Shown in pieces: positions 26,840 through 34,609 of a stretch of 64,000 nt of DNA. Both the position numbers and the translations under genes were made by a program. The DNA comes from Cytophagales bacterium (GTDB lineage Bacteria > Bacteroidota > Bacteroidia > Cytophagales > Flammeovirgaceae): the NCBI GenBank assembly GCA_025056215.1, contig JANWWC010000004.1:62001-126000 (forward strand), read 5' to 3'. The notes beneath the pieces were generated by a model. That model searched no databases and was not told the origin of the DNA. It was given only the letters and a program-made list of their open reading frames with translations. The stretch's first letter is position 1. The number at the start of each line of letters is the position of its first letter.

Positions 26840-26867
26840 CAAAGCTATCTAAAAACATTGGATACAA
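26840..26867 (-). promoter_or_regulatory. Predicted promoter for the flippase-like gene
   Basis: On the minus strand TTG (26867-26865) is separated by 17 bases from TAGCTTTG (26847-26840), a full match to the Bacteroidota TAnnTTTG -7 element. The ATG is about 29 nt farther on. Confidence 0.5.
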
Positions 26868-27009
26868 GTTCCTTTGAGCGAATTAAAAACTTTAAAAATT
26901 GCAGTTTTTCGGATGTTTTTAACAATTGTATAAACTTATTATAAATTATTGTGTAAACTGATTGTTCAACTTTTTAGTTTTATCAATAATCCAATATTCG
27001 TTTTAAAAG

Positions 27010-27387
27010 ATGAGCAACTTACGAAAGTATGATTTGTATAAAGAAGGATATTTTAAGGCTGAAACGGTAGAAGAACTTCTTAAACTGAATGATGACGCTT
27101 TCATTGAGGACGTCATTCAAACATTTAAAGAAGAAAGCCCAAAGTACCTTAAACAAGTGCGCGAGTGTTTTCAAGCGCGCGATTACGAACGAATGAGAAT
27201 CAGTTTACATCAATTAAAAGGAAGTTGTGGCACAATTGGCGCCGAAAAAGTGCGTCGCTTTGTGATGGAAATGATGGAAAAAGTAGACAAAGGGCGCATC
27301 TCTTCTTTGCAGCAAGATTGTGAACAACTTGAAAAATTATTAGTAGATTTGTACGAGATGCTCGATATTGTCTACGAAAGAAAATGA
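27010..27387 (+). CDS. Stand-alone Hpt phosphotransfer protein
   Basis: The 125-residue helical protein contains the histidine phosphotransfer motif SLHQLKGSCGTIGAEKV with the phosphoacceptor His67. There is no attached kinase or receiver. Hpt proteins relay phosphate from a hybrid kinase receiver to a response regulator. The gene overlaps the next by ATGA, the first of three genes so linked. The hybrid kinase at 39494 already has its own Hpt, so the partner of this one is not obvious. Confidence 0.9.
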   Translation: MSNLRKYDLYKEGYFKAETVEELLKLNDDAFIEDVIQTFKEESPKYLKQVRECFQARDYERMRISLHQLKGSCGTIGAEKVRRFVMEMMEKVDKGRISSLQQDCEQLEKLLVDLYEMLDIVYERK

Positions 27388-27659
27388 GAATTTCATATAC
27401 TCCAGCTTTTTTACGAAAGTTAGAACACTTCGTAGAAGAAATTTCTTATGTACTTCGCTACGAAAAAGGAAATTTTCAGTCGGGTTATTGCATTTTAAAT
27501 CATCAACGTATTATCATTATAAATAAATTTTTCCCTTTAGAAGGAAAAATTAATGCATTAATGGAAATTATCAGCCAGTTGCCAATAGAAAAAACTGCAT
27601 TAAGCCCTGAAAATCAGGAACTGTACTGTCTTCTTAAAAAAAATATTTCAACTACATGA
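27384..27659 (+). CDS. Unrecognised 91-residue protein in Hpt-methyltransferase operon
   Basis: Start ATG overlaps the Hpt stop by four bases and its own stop overlaps the methyltransferase start in the same way, so it is very likely expressed. The sequence (MRISYTPAFLRKLEHFVEEI, then GYCILNHQRIIIINKFFPLEGKI) has one beta-rich middle and helical ends, no membrane segment, no cysteine pairs other than scattered ones and no known motif. Size and pattern suggest a small alpha/beta protein; I do not recognise the family. Confidence 0.75.
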   Translation: MRISYTPAFLRKLEHFVEEISYVLRYEKGNFQSGYCILNHQRIIIINKFFPLEGKINALMEIISQLPIEKTALSPENQELYCLLKKNISTT

Positions 27660-28318
27660 CCTTATCGGGAGAAATGCCGTCTGTGAGCGAAGGCAATTAT
27701 GAATTTTATCGGCGCATTCAAATTCCTATCTTCCAGCACTATGCGAAACTAACAGGAATGGATACAGGAAAAGACATCGATATTATTTATCCTATGATTG
27801 AAAAGTCTACCTTAGTTGTAGAGCTTGGAGCAGGTTACGGAAGAAGTGTTCAGTTTTTACTCCAAAAAGGATTTTGCGGGAGATTGGTTCTTGTAGAAAG
27901 AGTACCAGAAATGATTGAATATCTTAAGCAAGCTTTTCCGCCCTTAGAAATCTTACAAACAGATATAAGGTATTTACAACTTCCCTTTCAAGCAGATGTT
28001 TTGTTATGGTTATGGTCTGGAATTTTAGAGCTTTCTCGCCAAGAACAGACTCAAACTGTTCAGCAATTGTACAAGAATCTGAAAAAAGGCGGGCTTTTGT
28101 TTATTGAGGCACCTTACCAAAGAATACAAGTAGTAGGATCTCATACATCAGAGAAGTTAATAAAATTAGAAACAGAATGGGGTACGCTCACCGCTTATTT
28201 GCCTTCTCCTGAAGAAGTTGAAAGCGATGCAAGACTTGCAGGGTTTAGTAGTTTTAAAAAAATTCTTTATCGTTCTCAAACTGATTTAGAGCGTGTAATT
28301 TATCTGCTCACCAAGTAG
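27656..28318 (+). CDS. Class I SAM-dependent methyltransferase
   Basis: The 220-residue protein carries methyltransferase motif I as VVELGAGYGRSVQFLL, followed by LVLVERVPEM (motif II acidic end), LQTDIRYLQLP, and LLWLWSGILELSR with LKKGGLLFIEAPY, the Rossmann-fold order of class I enzymes. The substrate is unknown. Translational coupling to the small unknown protein and Hpt suggests a signalling or protein-modification role, but that is inference only. Confidence 0.88.
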   Translation: MTLSGEMPSVSEGNYEFYRRIQIPIFQHYAKLTGMDTGKDIDIIYPMIEKSTLVVELGAGYGRSVQFLLQKGFCGRLVLVERVPEMIEYLKQAFPPLEILQTDIRYLQLPFQADVLLWLWSGILELSRQEQTQTVQQLYKNLKKGGLLFIEAPYQRIQVVGSHTSEKLIKLETEWGTLTAYLPSPEEVESDARLAGFSSFKKILYRSQTDLERVIYLLTK

Positions 28319-28444
28319 CTGATTTTGAAAATCATTTTCATAGCTCTAAAGCGGTTTTATTCACACCTAACACCTTTCTTATACTTCAAAAAATTTTAAT
28401 AAAATTTTTCATCAATTTAGACAATAATTCGAATGCTTTTTCGT

Positions 28445-28473
28445 TTTGCTTATAACTATTAGGCTTAAATTTG
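28445..28473 (+). promoter_or_regulatory. Strong Bacteroidota-type promoter giving a near-leaderless mRNA
   Basis: TTTG (28445-28448), 17 bases, TAAATTTG (28466-28473): a full match to the -33/-7 consensus. The ATG of the barrel gene is at 28481, so the start of transcription would fall within a few bases of the start codon. Confidence 0.6.
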
Positions 28474-28480
28474 ACTTCAA

Positions 28481-29341
28481 ATGAAAATTATAATGTTCTT
28501 AGCCGGTTGGTTAGGGATAAGCTACAGTGCGCTTGCTCAACTGACCTACGGCGCTGGAATTGGCACTACAGGCTATTCTGGCGACGTGAATGACGTATCT
28601 ATAGGTTCAGCTCGGTATTCTATTAATGGAGATGTAGGCTACAAAGTAAATGACATGCTAGAATTGTATGGCTCGGCTACTTTTTACGAAATTTCTGCAA
28701 AAGATGCAGTTCCCCAACGCAACATAAATTTTCGCTCTCGAAACTTGGAAGCATACGTAGGAGCAAGGTTTTTTTTGACTTCTCCTTACAAAACTTTCGT
28801 TACTTACAAAACAGACGTTTTACTTCCTTATTTTTATGGAGGTGTAGGCGTTACTACTATCGATCCCTACGCAAGAGATGGCAAAGGAGAATACGTAAGT
28901 ATGCGGCAGCTGCGATTGGAAGGGCGACCTGTTCCCTCAAGTGCTGCTATATATCCTATAGGGTTCGGGCTTCGGCTTCGACTGACGCAGGCATTTTATA
29001 TAAATGCAGAAGGAGGGCTTCGTTTTGTTAATTCAGACATGCTCGATGGAATTATGACTGACAAAGTGAAATCGAAAGACATTAGCCCTGAAGCAAGAAG
29101 TTTCATCGCGTCATTAGGTCAAACTCAATCTAACCTTGTGAACGCAATGAATTCTACTGACGCTACAGGAGGATTTGTCTATAAAAACGGAAACCCCGCT
29201 CGAAAAGATCTTTATGGAATTTTTCAACTTCGAGTAGAGTTTATTCCTGCAGCTTCAGCAAAACAATCTGAATTTAAGTATAGAGGGCGTTCGGCAAGCA
29301 GCATTTATCACAGGCGAAAACCCTCAAGAAGATTGAAATAA
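28481..29341 (+). CDS. Outer-membrane beta-barrel protein
   Basis: The 286-residue protein has a signal peptide (MKIIMFLAGWLGISYSALAQ) followed by repeated amphipathic strands such as LTYGAGIGTTGYSGDV, SINGDVGYKVNDMLELYGSATF and YPIGFGLRLRLTQAFYINAEGG, the pattern of a small outer-membrane barrel. The C-terminal 20 residues are strongly basic (RGRSASSIYHRRKPSRR), which is odd for a barrel end and may contact lipopolysaccharide or peptidoglycan. Function unknown. Its mRNA is predicted to be nearly leaderless and to end at the hairpin starting at 29364. Confidence 0.8.
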   Translation: MKIIMFLAGWLGISYSALAQLTYGAGIGTTGYSGDVNDVSIGSARYSINGDVGYKVNDMLELYGSATFYEISAKDAVPQRNINFRSRNLEAYVGARFFLTSPYKTFVTYKTDVLLPYFYGGVGVTTIDPYARDGKGEYVSMRQLRLEGRPVPSSAAIYPIGFGLRLRLTQAFYINAEGGLRFVNSDMLDGIMTDKVKSKDISPEARSFIASLGQTQSNLVNAMNSTDATGGFVYKNGNPARKDLYGIFQLRVEFIPAASAKQSEFKYRGRSASSIYHRRKPSRRLK

Positions 29342-29363
29342 CAATTTTACTATTAGCTTTGTG

Positions 29364-29391
29364 CTCCGAAACAAAAACGTTTCGGAGTTTT
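29364..29391 (+). terminator. Hairpin terminator directly before the next start codon
   Basis: Perfect 9-bp stem CTCCGAAAC/GTTTCGGAG, loop AAAAAC, then TTTT. It is 22 nt after the barrel-gene stop and only 3 nt before the ATG at 29395, so it would both end the upstream transcript and, if read through, bury the downstream start region. Confidence 0.65.
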
Positions 29392-29394
29392 CGG

Positions 29395-29868
29395 ATGAAA
29401 ACAAAATATTATAGTTACCTTCTGATATTTTTCTTGTTTGTCCTTTACCTTTTTTATCATGACTTTCGCGCATGGTCGGGACAAGTTCTTAAAGATTGGT
29501 TGTTAGTTGAAAATTCTGTTTGGGATTTTTGGGAGAACTTTTTAGGAAAAAACTTTTACAAAAAAATTCCTCTAGCGATCTGGCTAGGATATGCAATATA
29601 TGCTTTTTTAGTAATCGGGTTGACAGTTGCCGCTGTGTATTTGCATTTTCAAAATACACTCTATGCAAAAATTTCGTTTATTCTCATGGTGACCCTTTTA
29701 TTTGTTTGTGGTGTGCTGAGTTTTCTGTTTGTGTATTTAGAATTTCCGATAGCAGATCGAATTTGTCGCGAGACGATATACTATGTAATTTCCCCTGTTT
29801 CTATTATGTTTTTTTTACCTACTTTCATGTTATTAGAAAAACAAAAAAACAAAACTCAACTTAATTGA
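29395..29868 (+). CDS. Four-helix membrane protein, unrecognised
   Basis: The protein of about 157 residues (ATG at 29395; the frame reaches back to a TTG at 29359, but that would run through the hairpin) has four hydrophobic segments: YYSYLLIFFLFVLYLFYH, IWLGYAIYAFLVIGLTVAAV, KISFILMVTLLFVCGVLSF and YYVISPVSIMFFLPTF. No motif beyond that was recognised. Its 3' end overlaps the convergent aminotransferase gene by 8 bases. It is probably an inner-membrane protein of unknown role, perhaps cotranscribed only by readthrough. Confidence 0.65.
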   Translation: MKTKYYSYLLIFFLFVLYLFYHDFRAWSGQVLKDWLLVENSVWDFWENFLGKNFYKKIPLAIWLGYAIYAFLVIGLTVAAVYLHFQNTLYAKISFILMVTLLFVCGVLSFLFVYLEFPIADRICRETIYYVISPVSIMFFLPTFMLLEKQKNKTQLN

Positions 29869-31069
29869 TTCGGTTGATTGCTTGTATAATTCTTTGTTGT
29901 GGAGAACAAAGAGAAATACGCACGTATTTTCTTCCTTTTTCCCCGAACACTGTTCCAGGTGTAATAAAAATGTGGTACTTTTCTAAAATACTATCAGCAA
30001 ATTTCTCTGCATCAGAAGCGTGGGGAGGAAGTTTCGCCCATACAAACATTCCTTCTTGAGGCTCTTGATATGAACAGCCTAGTTTTTGCAAAAGTTGGAT
30101 TACTAACTCTTTTCTAATACTGTACTCTTTATTTCGCTCATGGTGCCATTCTATAGGTAAAGCGAGTGCCTCGATAGCTGCATCTTGTACGGCGCGAAAC
30201 ATACCAGAGTCCACATTGCTTTTTACTTGGAGAATAGCTGTTAAATACTGCGGATTCCCTGCCACCCAGCCAATGCGCCACCCAGCCATGTTATGAGATT
30301 TGCTCATCGAATTGAGTTCAATAGCCACTTCTTTTGCTTTAGGGACAGACAAAATGCTGATAGGGGAACGTTGGGGAAGCACTAAACTATATGGGTTGTC
30401 ATGACAAACAAGAAATTTATGCTGATGTGCTAATGCAATCACTCTTTCAAATGTCTCGTAAGAAGCAGGAGCGCCTGTAGGCATGTGGGGATAGTTGAGC
30501 CACAATAGTTTTATGTTTTTTTCTGTTTTTAGGATATTTTCTAAGATGTTCCAATCGGGTTGCCAATTCTTTTCAGTAAGCGAATAAGCAATTGCATTTG
30601 CTTGGCACAATTTAGCAGCTGCTTTGTAGGCCGGATAGCCTAACTCAGGCACTAAGGCTATGTCCTTTTGATTTAGAAAAGCCCATGAAACGTAGGAAAC
30701 TCCTTCTTTGGAACCTAAAAGTGGTAATACTTCTTCTGTATGCAAAGTTACTTTATAAATAGATTGGTAAAACTGAGCAATCGCTGCTCGAAATTCAGGA
30801 GTTCCTTTGTAGCCCTGATATCCGTGATGAAGGGGGTCGAGAGCAGATTGATAAAGCGATTCTATCACATGAAGAGGAGGAGGAAGGTCAGGACTGCCAA
30901 TTCCGAGATTGATAACATCTGCTCCTGTTCGATTTATTTCTGCAATTTGATGTAACTTTTTAGAAAAATAATACTCTTCTACATCCTTAATTCGTTCTGC
31001 CTTGGGTATTATCATCGCACTAAGATTTCTTGGCAAAGATAGCAGTGTTTTTTGGCTTTTTTTTTCCAT
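29861..31069 (-). CDS. PLP-dependent class I/II aminotransferase
   Basis: The 402-residue fold-type I aminotransferase shows INLGIGSPDLPPP, YQGYKGTPEFR, LLGSKEGVSY, LWLNYPHMPTGA, the aspartate loop FLVCHDNPYS and the PLP lysine in SMSKSHNMAGWRIGW. Similar enzymes include LL-diaminopimelate aminotransferase and other DapL/AspC-type proteins, which would make lysine/peptidoglycan precursors or transaminate aspartate, alanine or aromatic acids. The exact substrate cannot be fixed by eye. It is transcribed opposite to its neighbours. Confidence 0.88.
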   Translation of the reverse strand: MEKKSQKTLLSLPRNLSAMIIPKAERIKDVEEYYFSKKLHQIAEINRTGADVINLGIGSPDLPPPLHVIESLYQSALDPLHHGYQGYKGTPEFRAAIAQFYQSIYKVTLHTEEVLPLLGSKEGVSYVSWAFLNQKDIALVPELGYPAYKAAAKLCQANAIAYSLTEKNWQPDWNILENILKTEKNIKLLWLNYPHMPTGAPASYETFERVIALAHQHKFLVCHDNPYSLVLPQRSPISILSVPKAKEVAIELNSMSKSHNMAGWRIGWVAGNPQYLTAILQVKSNVDSGMFRAVQDAAIEALALPIEWHHERNKEYSIRKELVIQLLQKLGCSYQEPQEGMFVWAKLPPHASDAEKFADSILEKYHIFITPGTVFGEKGRKYVRISLCSPQQRIIQAINRIN

Positions 31070-31079
31070 GAACTTATGT

Positions 31080-31087
31080 TATATTTG
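31080..31087 (+). promoter_or_regulatory. Predicted -7 element for the LVIVD lipoprotein genes
   Basis: TATATTTG matches TAnnTTTG and lies 18 nt before the ATG at 31106. A TTTG at 31051-31054 is 25 bases upstream, longer than the ideal spacing. Confidence 0.45.
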
Positions 31088-31105
31088 CTATAAAATTTAA
31101 TAGAT

Positions 31106-31612
31106 ATGAAAAAATGTATCTTGTTGTTGTTCTTATTGGGATTTTTAGGAAGTTGCCATACAGAAGATACTGCTCTTTCTGAACCTCAAACTGAATACCG
31201 CCCTGTGTTAGCAAACAGAGAAGACTTAGACAAACTTATTCATATCAAATCCGCTCAGCCTATCAAACAAAAAGGAAAAATTTACTTTAAAAATAATTTT
31301 ATTTTTTTAGTAGAACCTCAACAGGGTATCCATATTATCGACAATCGAAGACCTGAAGAGCCACATCAGATTGGTTTTATAGAGATTCCGGCATGTGTAG
31401 ATGTGGCCGCAAAAGGCAACATTTTATATGCGGATAATGCTACTGATTTAGTTTTGATTGATATATCTAATCCGTTTTCACCGAAATTGATAAAACGGCT
31501 TCCTAATGTCTTTCCAGATTTGTTGCCGCCTGATAATGGGTCGATTCCAGAAATTTATACACCTGCTAAACGTCCTAAAAATACTGTAATTATTCGATGG
31601 GAAAAACCTTAA
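31106..31612 (+). CDS. Lipoprotein, LVIVD-repeat related (short)
   Basis: The signal peptide MKKCILLLFLLGFLGSC ends in a lipobox with Cys17. The remaining residues carry LVIVD-like repeats (IYFKNNFIFLVEPQQGIHIID, ILYADNATDLVLIDISNP) that form beta-propeller blades in longer proteins, but only two blades are visible, so the 168-residue protein may be a truncated or partnering form. It is followed 4 nt later by a second LVIVD lipoprotein and then a PEGA barrel protein; the three look like one operon. Confidence 0.8.
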   Translation: MKKCILLLFLLGFLGSCHTEDTALSEPQTEYRPVLANREDLDKLIHIKSAQPIKQKGKIYFKNNFIFLVEPQQGIHIIDNRRPEEPHQIGFIEIPACVDVAAKGNILYADNATDLVLIDISNPFSPKLIKRLPNVFPDLLPPDNGSIPEIYTPAKRPKNTVIIRWEKP

Positions 31613-31616
31613 GTTT

Positions 31617-32375
31617 ATGAAAAGGATTGCGTTATTTATAGGTTTTTTATTGATGGGATGCTCAGAGAGAAGTTCTGATGCTCCTTCTCCTTCTGCAGTA
31701 GGAGATGTAAGTGGTTCGAATAAGGGAGGCTCTATGGCTCGTTTTGCTGTAAAAGGAGATTATCTTTATACGGTCGATAACCAGTCGCTAAATATTTTTA
31801 ACATTCGTGACAATCAGAATCCAACGAAAGTGGGAGATGTTAAAATTGGAGATGACATAGAAACGATATTTCCCTTCAACGATTGGCTGTTAATTGGTTC
31901 GATGCGAGGAATGTATATTTATGAGCTCTCTAATCCTGAACGTCCTGAAAGATTAGGAATGTATGAGCATGTAATAGCTTGCGACCCTGTAGTAGCTCAA
32001 GATAAATACGCTTATGTAACGCTCCGTTCTGAAGCAGCGAATCGCTTTTGCAATCGGGGAGAGAATGCGCTCCACGTGCTCGACATCAGTAATCCTGCAA
32101 ATATTAGACGTATTGCTCGCTATGCAATGGTGCAGCCAGGAGGTTTAGGAGTAGATGGAAAATATTTATTTGTTTGCGACCAAGGATTGAAAGTATACGA
32201 TAATACAGATCCTACTAATTTGATACTTAAAAAGAAATATTCTATCGACGGATACGACGTCATTCCGCTTGGAAACTTGTTAATTGCAGTAGCTACACAA
32301 GGCTTGTATCAATATTATTATACACCTGATACCATGTACCACATCAGTACAATTCCGTTTGGTAAACTTTTTTAA
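31617..32375 (+). CDS. LVIVD-repeat lipoprotein
   Basis: Signal peptide MKRIALFIGFLLMGC with lipobox Cys15, then a Ser/Pro/Asp-rich linker and at least four LVIVD blades (YLYTVDNQSLNIFNI, LLIGSMRGMYIYEL, ALHVLDISNPANIRRI, YLFVCDQGLKVYDNTDP). The 252-residue protein should fold as a partial beta-propeller on the outer membrane surface or periplasmic face. Function unknown; similar genes are common in Bacteroidota near TonB or surface loci. Confidence 0.85.
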   Translation: MKRIALFIGFLLMGCSERSSDAPSPSAVGDVSGSNKGGSMARFAVKGDYLYTVDNQSLNIFNIRDNQNPTKVGDVKIGDDIETIFPFNDWLLIGSMRGMYIYELSNPERPERLGMYEHVIACDPVVAQDKYAYVTLRSEAANRFCNRGENALHVLDISNPANIRRIARYAMVQPGGLGVDGKYLFVCDQGLKVYDNTDPTNLILKKKYSIDGYDVIPLGNLLIAVATQGLYQYYYTPDTMYHISTIPFGKLF

Positions 32376-32376
32376 A

Positions 32377-33423
32377 ATGAGAAAATGTATTTTTGTGGTA
32401 GCTCATAGCCTTCTGCTTTTTCTTACTTCTTGTCTAACCATTTTTAGTGGAACAAAACAAACAGTTTTTCTAAATTCTGAACCACAGGATGCGAGTGTAT
32501 TGGTAAATGGAATGTATGTTGGAACAACTCCCTGCAAGGTTCGCATTAAAAGGCGTGTGCAGATGTCTCCCTATAATCGGCGAAACCAGCAACATTATCA
32601 TTTTCAAAAAGAAGGATATGAGGATTTACATATTTACGATGAAGCTCAAATTAATCCTATGGCTATCATTGCAACTGTTTTTACGAATGGGATTTCGGCC
32701 ATAGATTTTTTGACAGGTGCTTCTAATCAGTATAAAAAAAGATGGTACGTAAAATTGGTTCCTACTTCTGAGCAAGTTTCGTATAACAAAGAACGTACAA
32801 CAGAAAGTTTCTTTAAAAAAAATGTGCGTCCACCTTTTGTTAGATATTCAGCCGATTCAGTAAGAGGCAGGAATATAGTATCTTTTTATCCTTTCGGATT
32901 AGTAGCGGGAACTGCTCTTATTGGTTGGGAACAAAAAGTTGCGCCTCGCACAAGTTTAAAAACTCTTTTGGGATATGGCTACAACGATTACGTAAGATAC
33001 TATGACTTGCGCAACGTAACAGAAATTTATCTTGAGTTGCAGCCACGATTTCATTTGAGTGACAAGTTTATGTTTCAAACAATATATTTTTCTCCTTTTT
33101 TGTTAGGAAAGTATATTGATGGCAAAAAGCAAATCAATCAAGCGAATGGGATTAATAATTCTGGTTCGCTTGTTGTAGAAAATTTTCGCCATACTAATTG
33201 GGCTGTTGGAGTAGGAACGGTTGTTGGCTATCAGTTTACATTTTTTCAGCGCCTTAACTTAGATTTTTATATAGGAGGAGGGCTTATAAAGCAGCAACAA
33301 ATTCGCGACGATTTTTCTTTTATAAAGGGTTTGAATCCTTATAAAAGCGGAAATTTCCTACATATGGGATTAAATGTAGGAATTGTTTTAGGAAAAAATA
33401 CGCCAGAACTCCTAGAAGAATAG
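32377..33423 (+). CDS. PEGA-domain outer-membrane barrel lipoprotein
   Basis: The ATG at 32377 is chosen over the longer frame (TTG at 32359) because it begins a signal peptide and lies right after the previous stop. The signal ends with a lipobox-like LTSC (Cys19). Next is a PEGA domain (DASVLVNGMYVGTTPCKVRI, then YHFQKEGYEDLHIYDE) that may bind glycans. The C-terminal half has beta-strand periodicity (IVSFYPFGLVAGTALIGWEQ, LNLDFYIGGGLI, MGLNVGIVLG) typical of a small barrel. A fused lipidated PEGA barrel is unusual; the residues may instead form a periplasmic beta domain. Confidence 0.75.
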   Translation: MRKCIFVVAHSLLLFLTSCLTIFSGTKQTVFLNSEPQDASVLVNGMYVGTTPCKVRIKRRVQMSPYNRRNQQHYHFQKEGYEDLHIYDEAQINPMAIIATVFTNGISAIDFLTGASNQYKKRWYVKLVPTSEQVSYNKERTTESFFKKNVRPPFVRYSADSVRGRNIVSFYPFGLVAGTALIGWEQKVAPRTSLKTLLGYGYNDYVRYYDLRNVTEIYLELQPRFHLSDKFMFQTIYFSPFLLGKYIDGKKQINQANGINNSGSLVVENFRHTNWAVGVGTVVGYQFTFFQRLNLDFYIGGGLIKQQQIRDDFSFIKGLNPYKSGNFLHMGLNVGIVLGKNTPELLEE

Positions 33424-33424
33424 T

Positions 33425-34519
33425 TTAATCTCCGAAACAAATTCCTACTCCTCTAGCAGCATGTATGAGATAAGAATCAGGCTTGACATGGTTATATTTT
33501 CCTGTAGCTTCTGTAAGAGAGACACTTACAACAGTGTTGTTTCGATAGGCTACCATTTTTCCATACTCTCGGTTAAGTACCATTTCGAAAGCTTTGACGC
33601 CGAACATAGTGGCTAATACGCGGTCGAATGCGATAGGGGTTCCGCCGCGCTGTGTGTGTCCGAGAATTGTTTCGCGAATATCGGCTTGTACGCCAACTTG
33701 TTTAAGTTGAGCAGAGAGTTGCAGAGCAATGCCTCCTAAGCGCACATTTTCATATCCTATTTCGTCGCTTTTTCGGGCAACAATAGTGCCCTCTTTGGGT
33801 TTAGCTCCTTCTGCTACCACTACATGAGCGAATCCTCTTCCGTTTTGGAAGCGCTCGTTGAGTCGGGCAGCTACTTTTTGAATATCGTAAGGAATTTCAG
33901 GAATCAAACACACTTCTGCCCCTCCTGCAATTGCTGTATGAAGTGCTATCCAACCTGCATCTCGTCCCATCACTTCCATAATCATGATTCTGTGATGACT
34001 TTCTGCGGTGGTAACTAAACGGTCAAAACTTTCAGTTGCAATTTGAACGGCAGTTTGAAATCCAAATGTAAAGTCGGTGGCAGATAAATCATTATCAATT
34101 GTTTTAGGAACTCCTACAATATTGACACCTTTTTCAAAAAGTTTTTGACTGATGCGCTGTGAGCCATCTCCTCCTATGCTAATAATTGCTTCTATATTAA
34201 GTTCTTGAAGGCGTTTTATCATTTCGTCAGAGCGATCTACAGCTTTCCACGTTCCATCGGGTTGTTTTATAGGATAAGCAAAAGGTCCTCCTTTATTAGT
34301 AGTTCCGATAATAGTGCCGCCTCGCACATGAATTCCACTGACTGTCTTATTATCTAATGGAATGAGTTCCATAGGGTCGCTTAATAGGCCGTTGTAAGCG
34401 TCTCGGCTTCCTATGATTTCCCAACCTTTTTCTTGGGAAGCGCGTTTGACGATGCCTCGAATCACGGCATTAAGACCAGGACAATCTCCTCCGCCAGTGG
34501 CTACCAATACTCTTTTCAT
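33425..34519 (-). CDS. pfkA: 6-phosphofructokinase
   Basis: The enzyme phosphorylates fructose 6-phosphate, the committed glycolytic step. Motifs: TGGGDCPGLNAVIRG, GGTIIGTTN, ISIGGDGSQ (phosphate-donor loop), GVPKTIDNDL (catalytic Asp142), GRDAGWIAL, and LGHTQRGGTPIAFDR. GGDG is the ATP-enzyme form at the donor site, whereas the lysine in PKTIDND is the form seen in pyrophosphate enzymes and in mixed 'group III' enzymes, so donor preference (ATP or PPi) is uncertain. The 364-residue length fits group III. No other glycolytic gene is near. Confidence 0.93.
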   Translation of the reverse strand: MKRVLVATGGGDCPGLNAVIRGIVKRASQEKGWEIIGSRDAYNGLLSDPMELIPLDNKTVSGIHVRGGTIIGTTNKGGPFAYPIKQPDGTWKAVDRSDEMIKRLQELNIEAIISIGGDGSQRISQKLFEKGVNIVGVPKTIDNDLSATDFTFGFQTAVQIATESFDRLVTTAESHHRIMIMEVMGRDAGWIALHTAIAGGAEVCLIPEIPYDIQKVAARLNERFQNGRGFAHVVVAEGAKPKEGTIVARKSDEIGYENVRLGGIALQLSAQLKQVGVQADIRETILGHTQRGGTPIAFDRVLATMFGVKAFEMVLNREYGKMVAYRNNTVVSVSLTEATGKYNHVKPDSYLIHAARGVGICFGD

Positions 34520-34551
34520 TTTCAGATACTTTTCAAGTTAAGATTTATGCT

Positions 34552-34559
34552 TATATTTG
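34552..34559 (+). promoter_or_regulatory. Predicted -7 element for the alpha-oxoamine synthase gene
   Basis: TATATTTG matches TAnnTTTG in the short divergent region between pfkA (minus) and the oxoamine synthase (plus). The -33 partner is poor. Transcription would begin about 45 nt before the GTG at 34610. Confidence 0.45.
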
Positions 34560-34609
34560 CATGATATTTTGAAAACTCCAAATTTTAAACCATTAAATAT
34601 TCGAAAATC

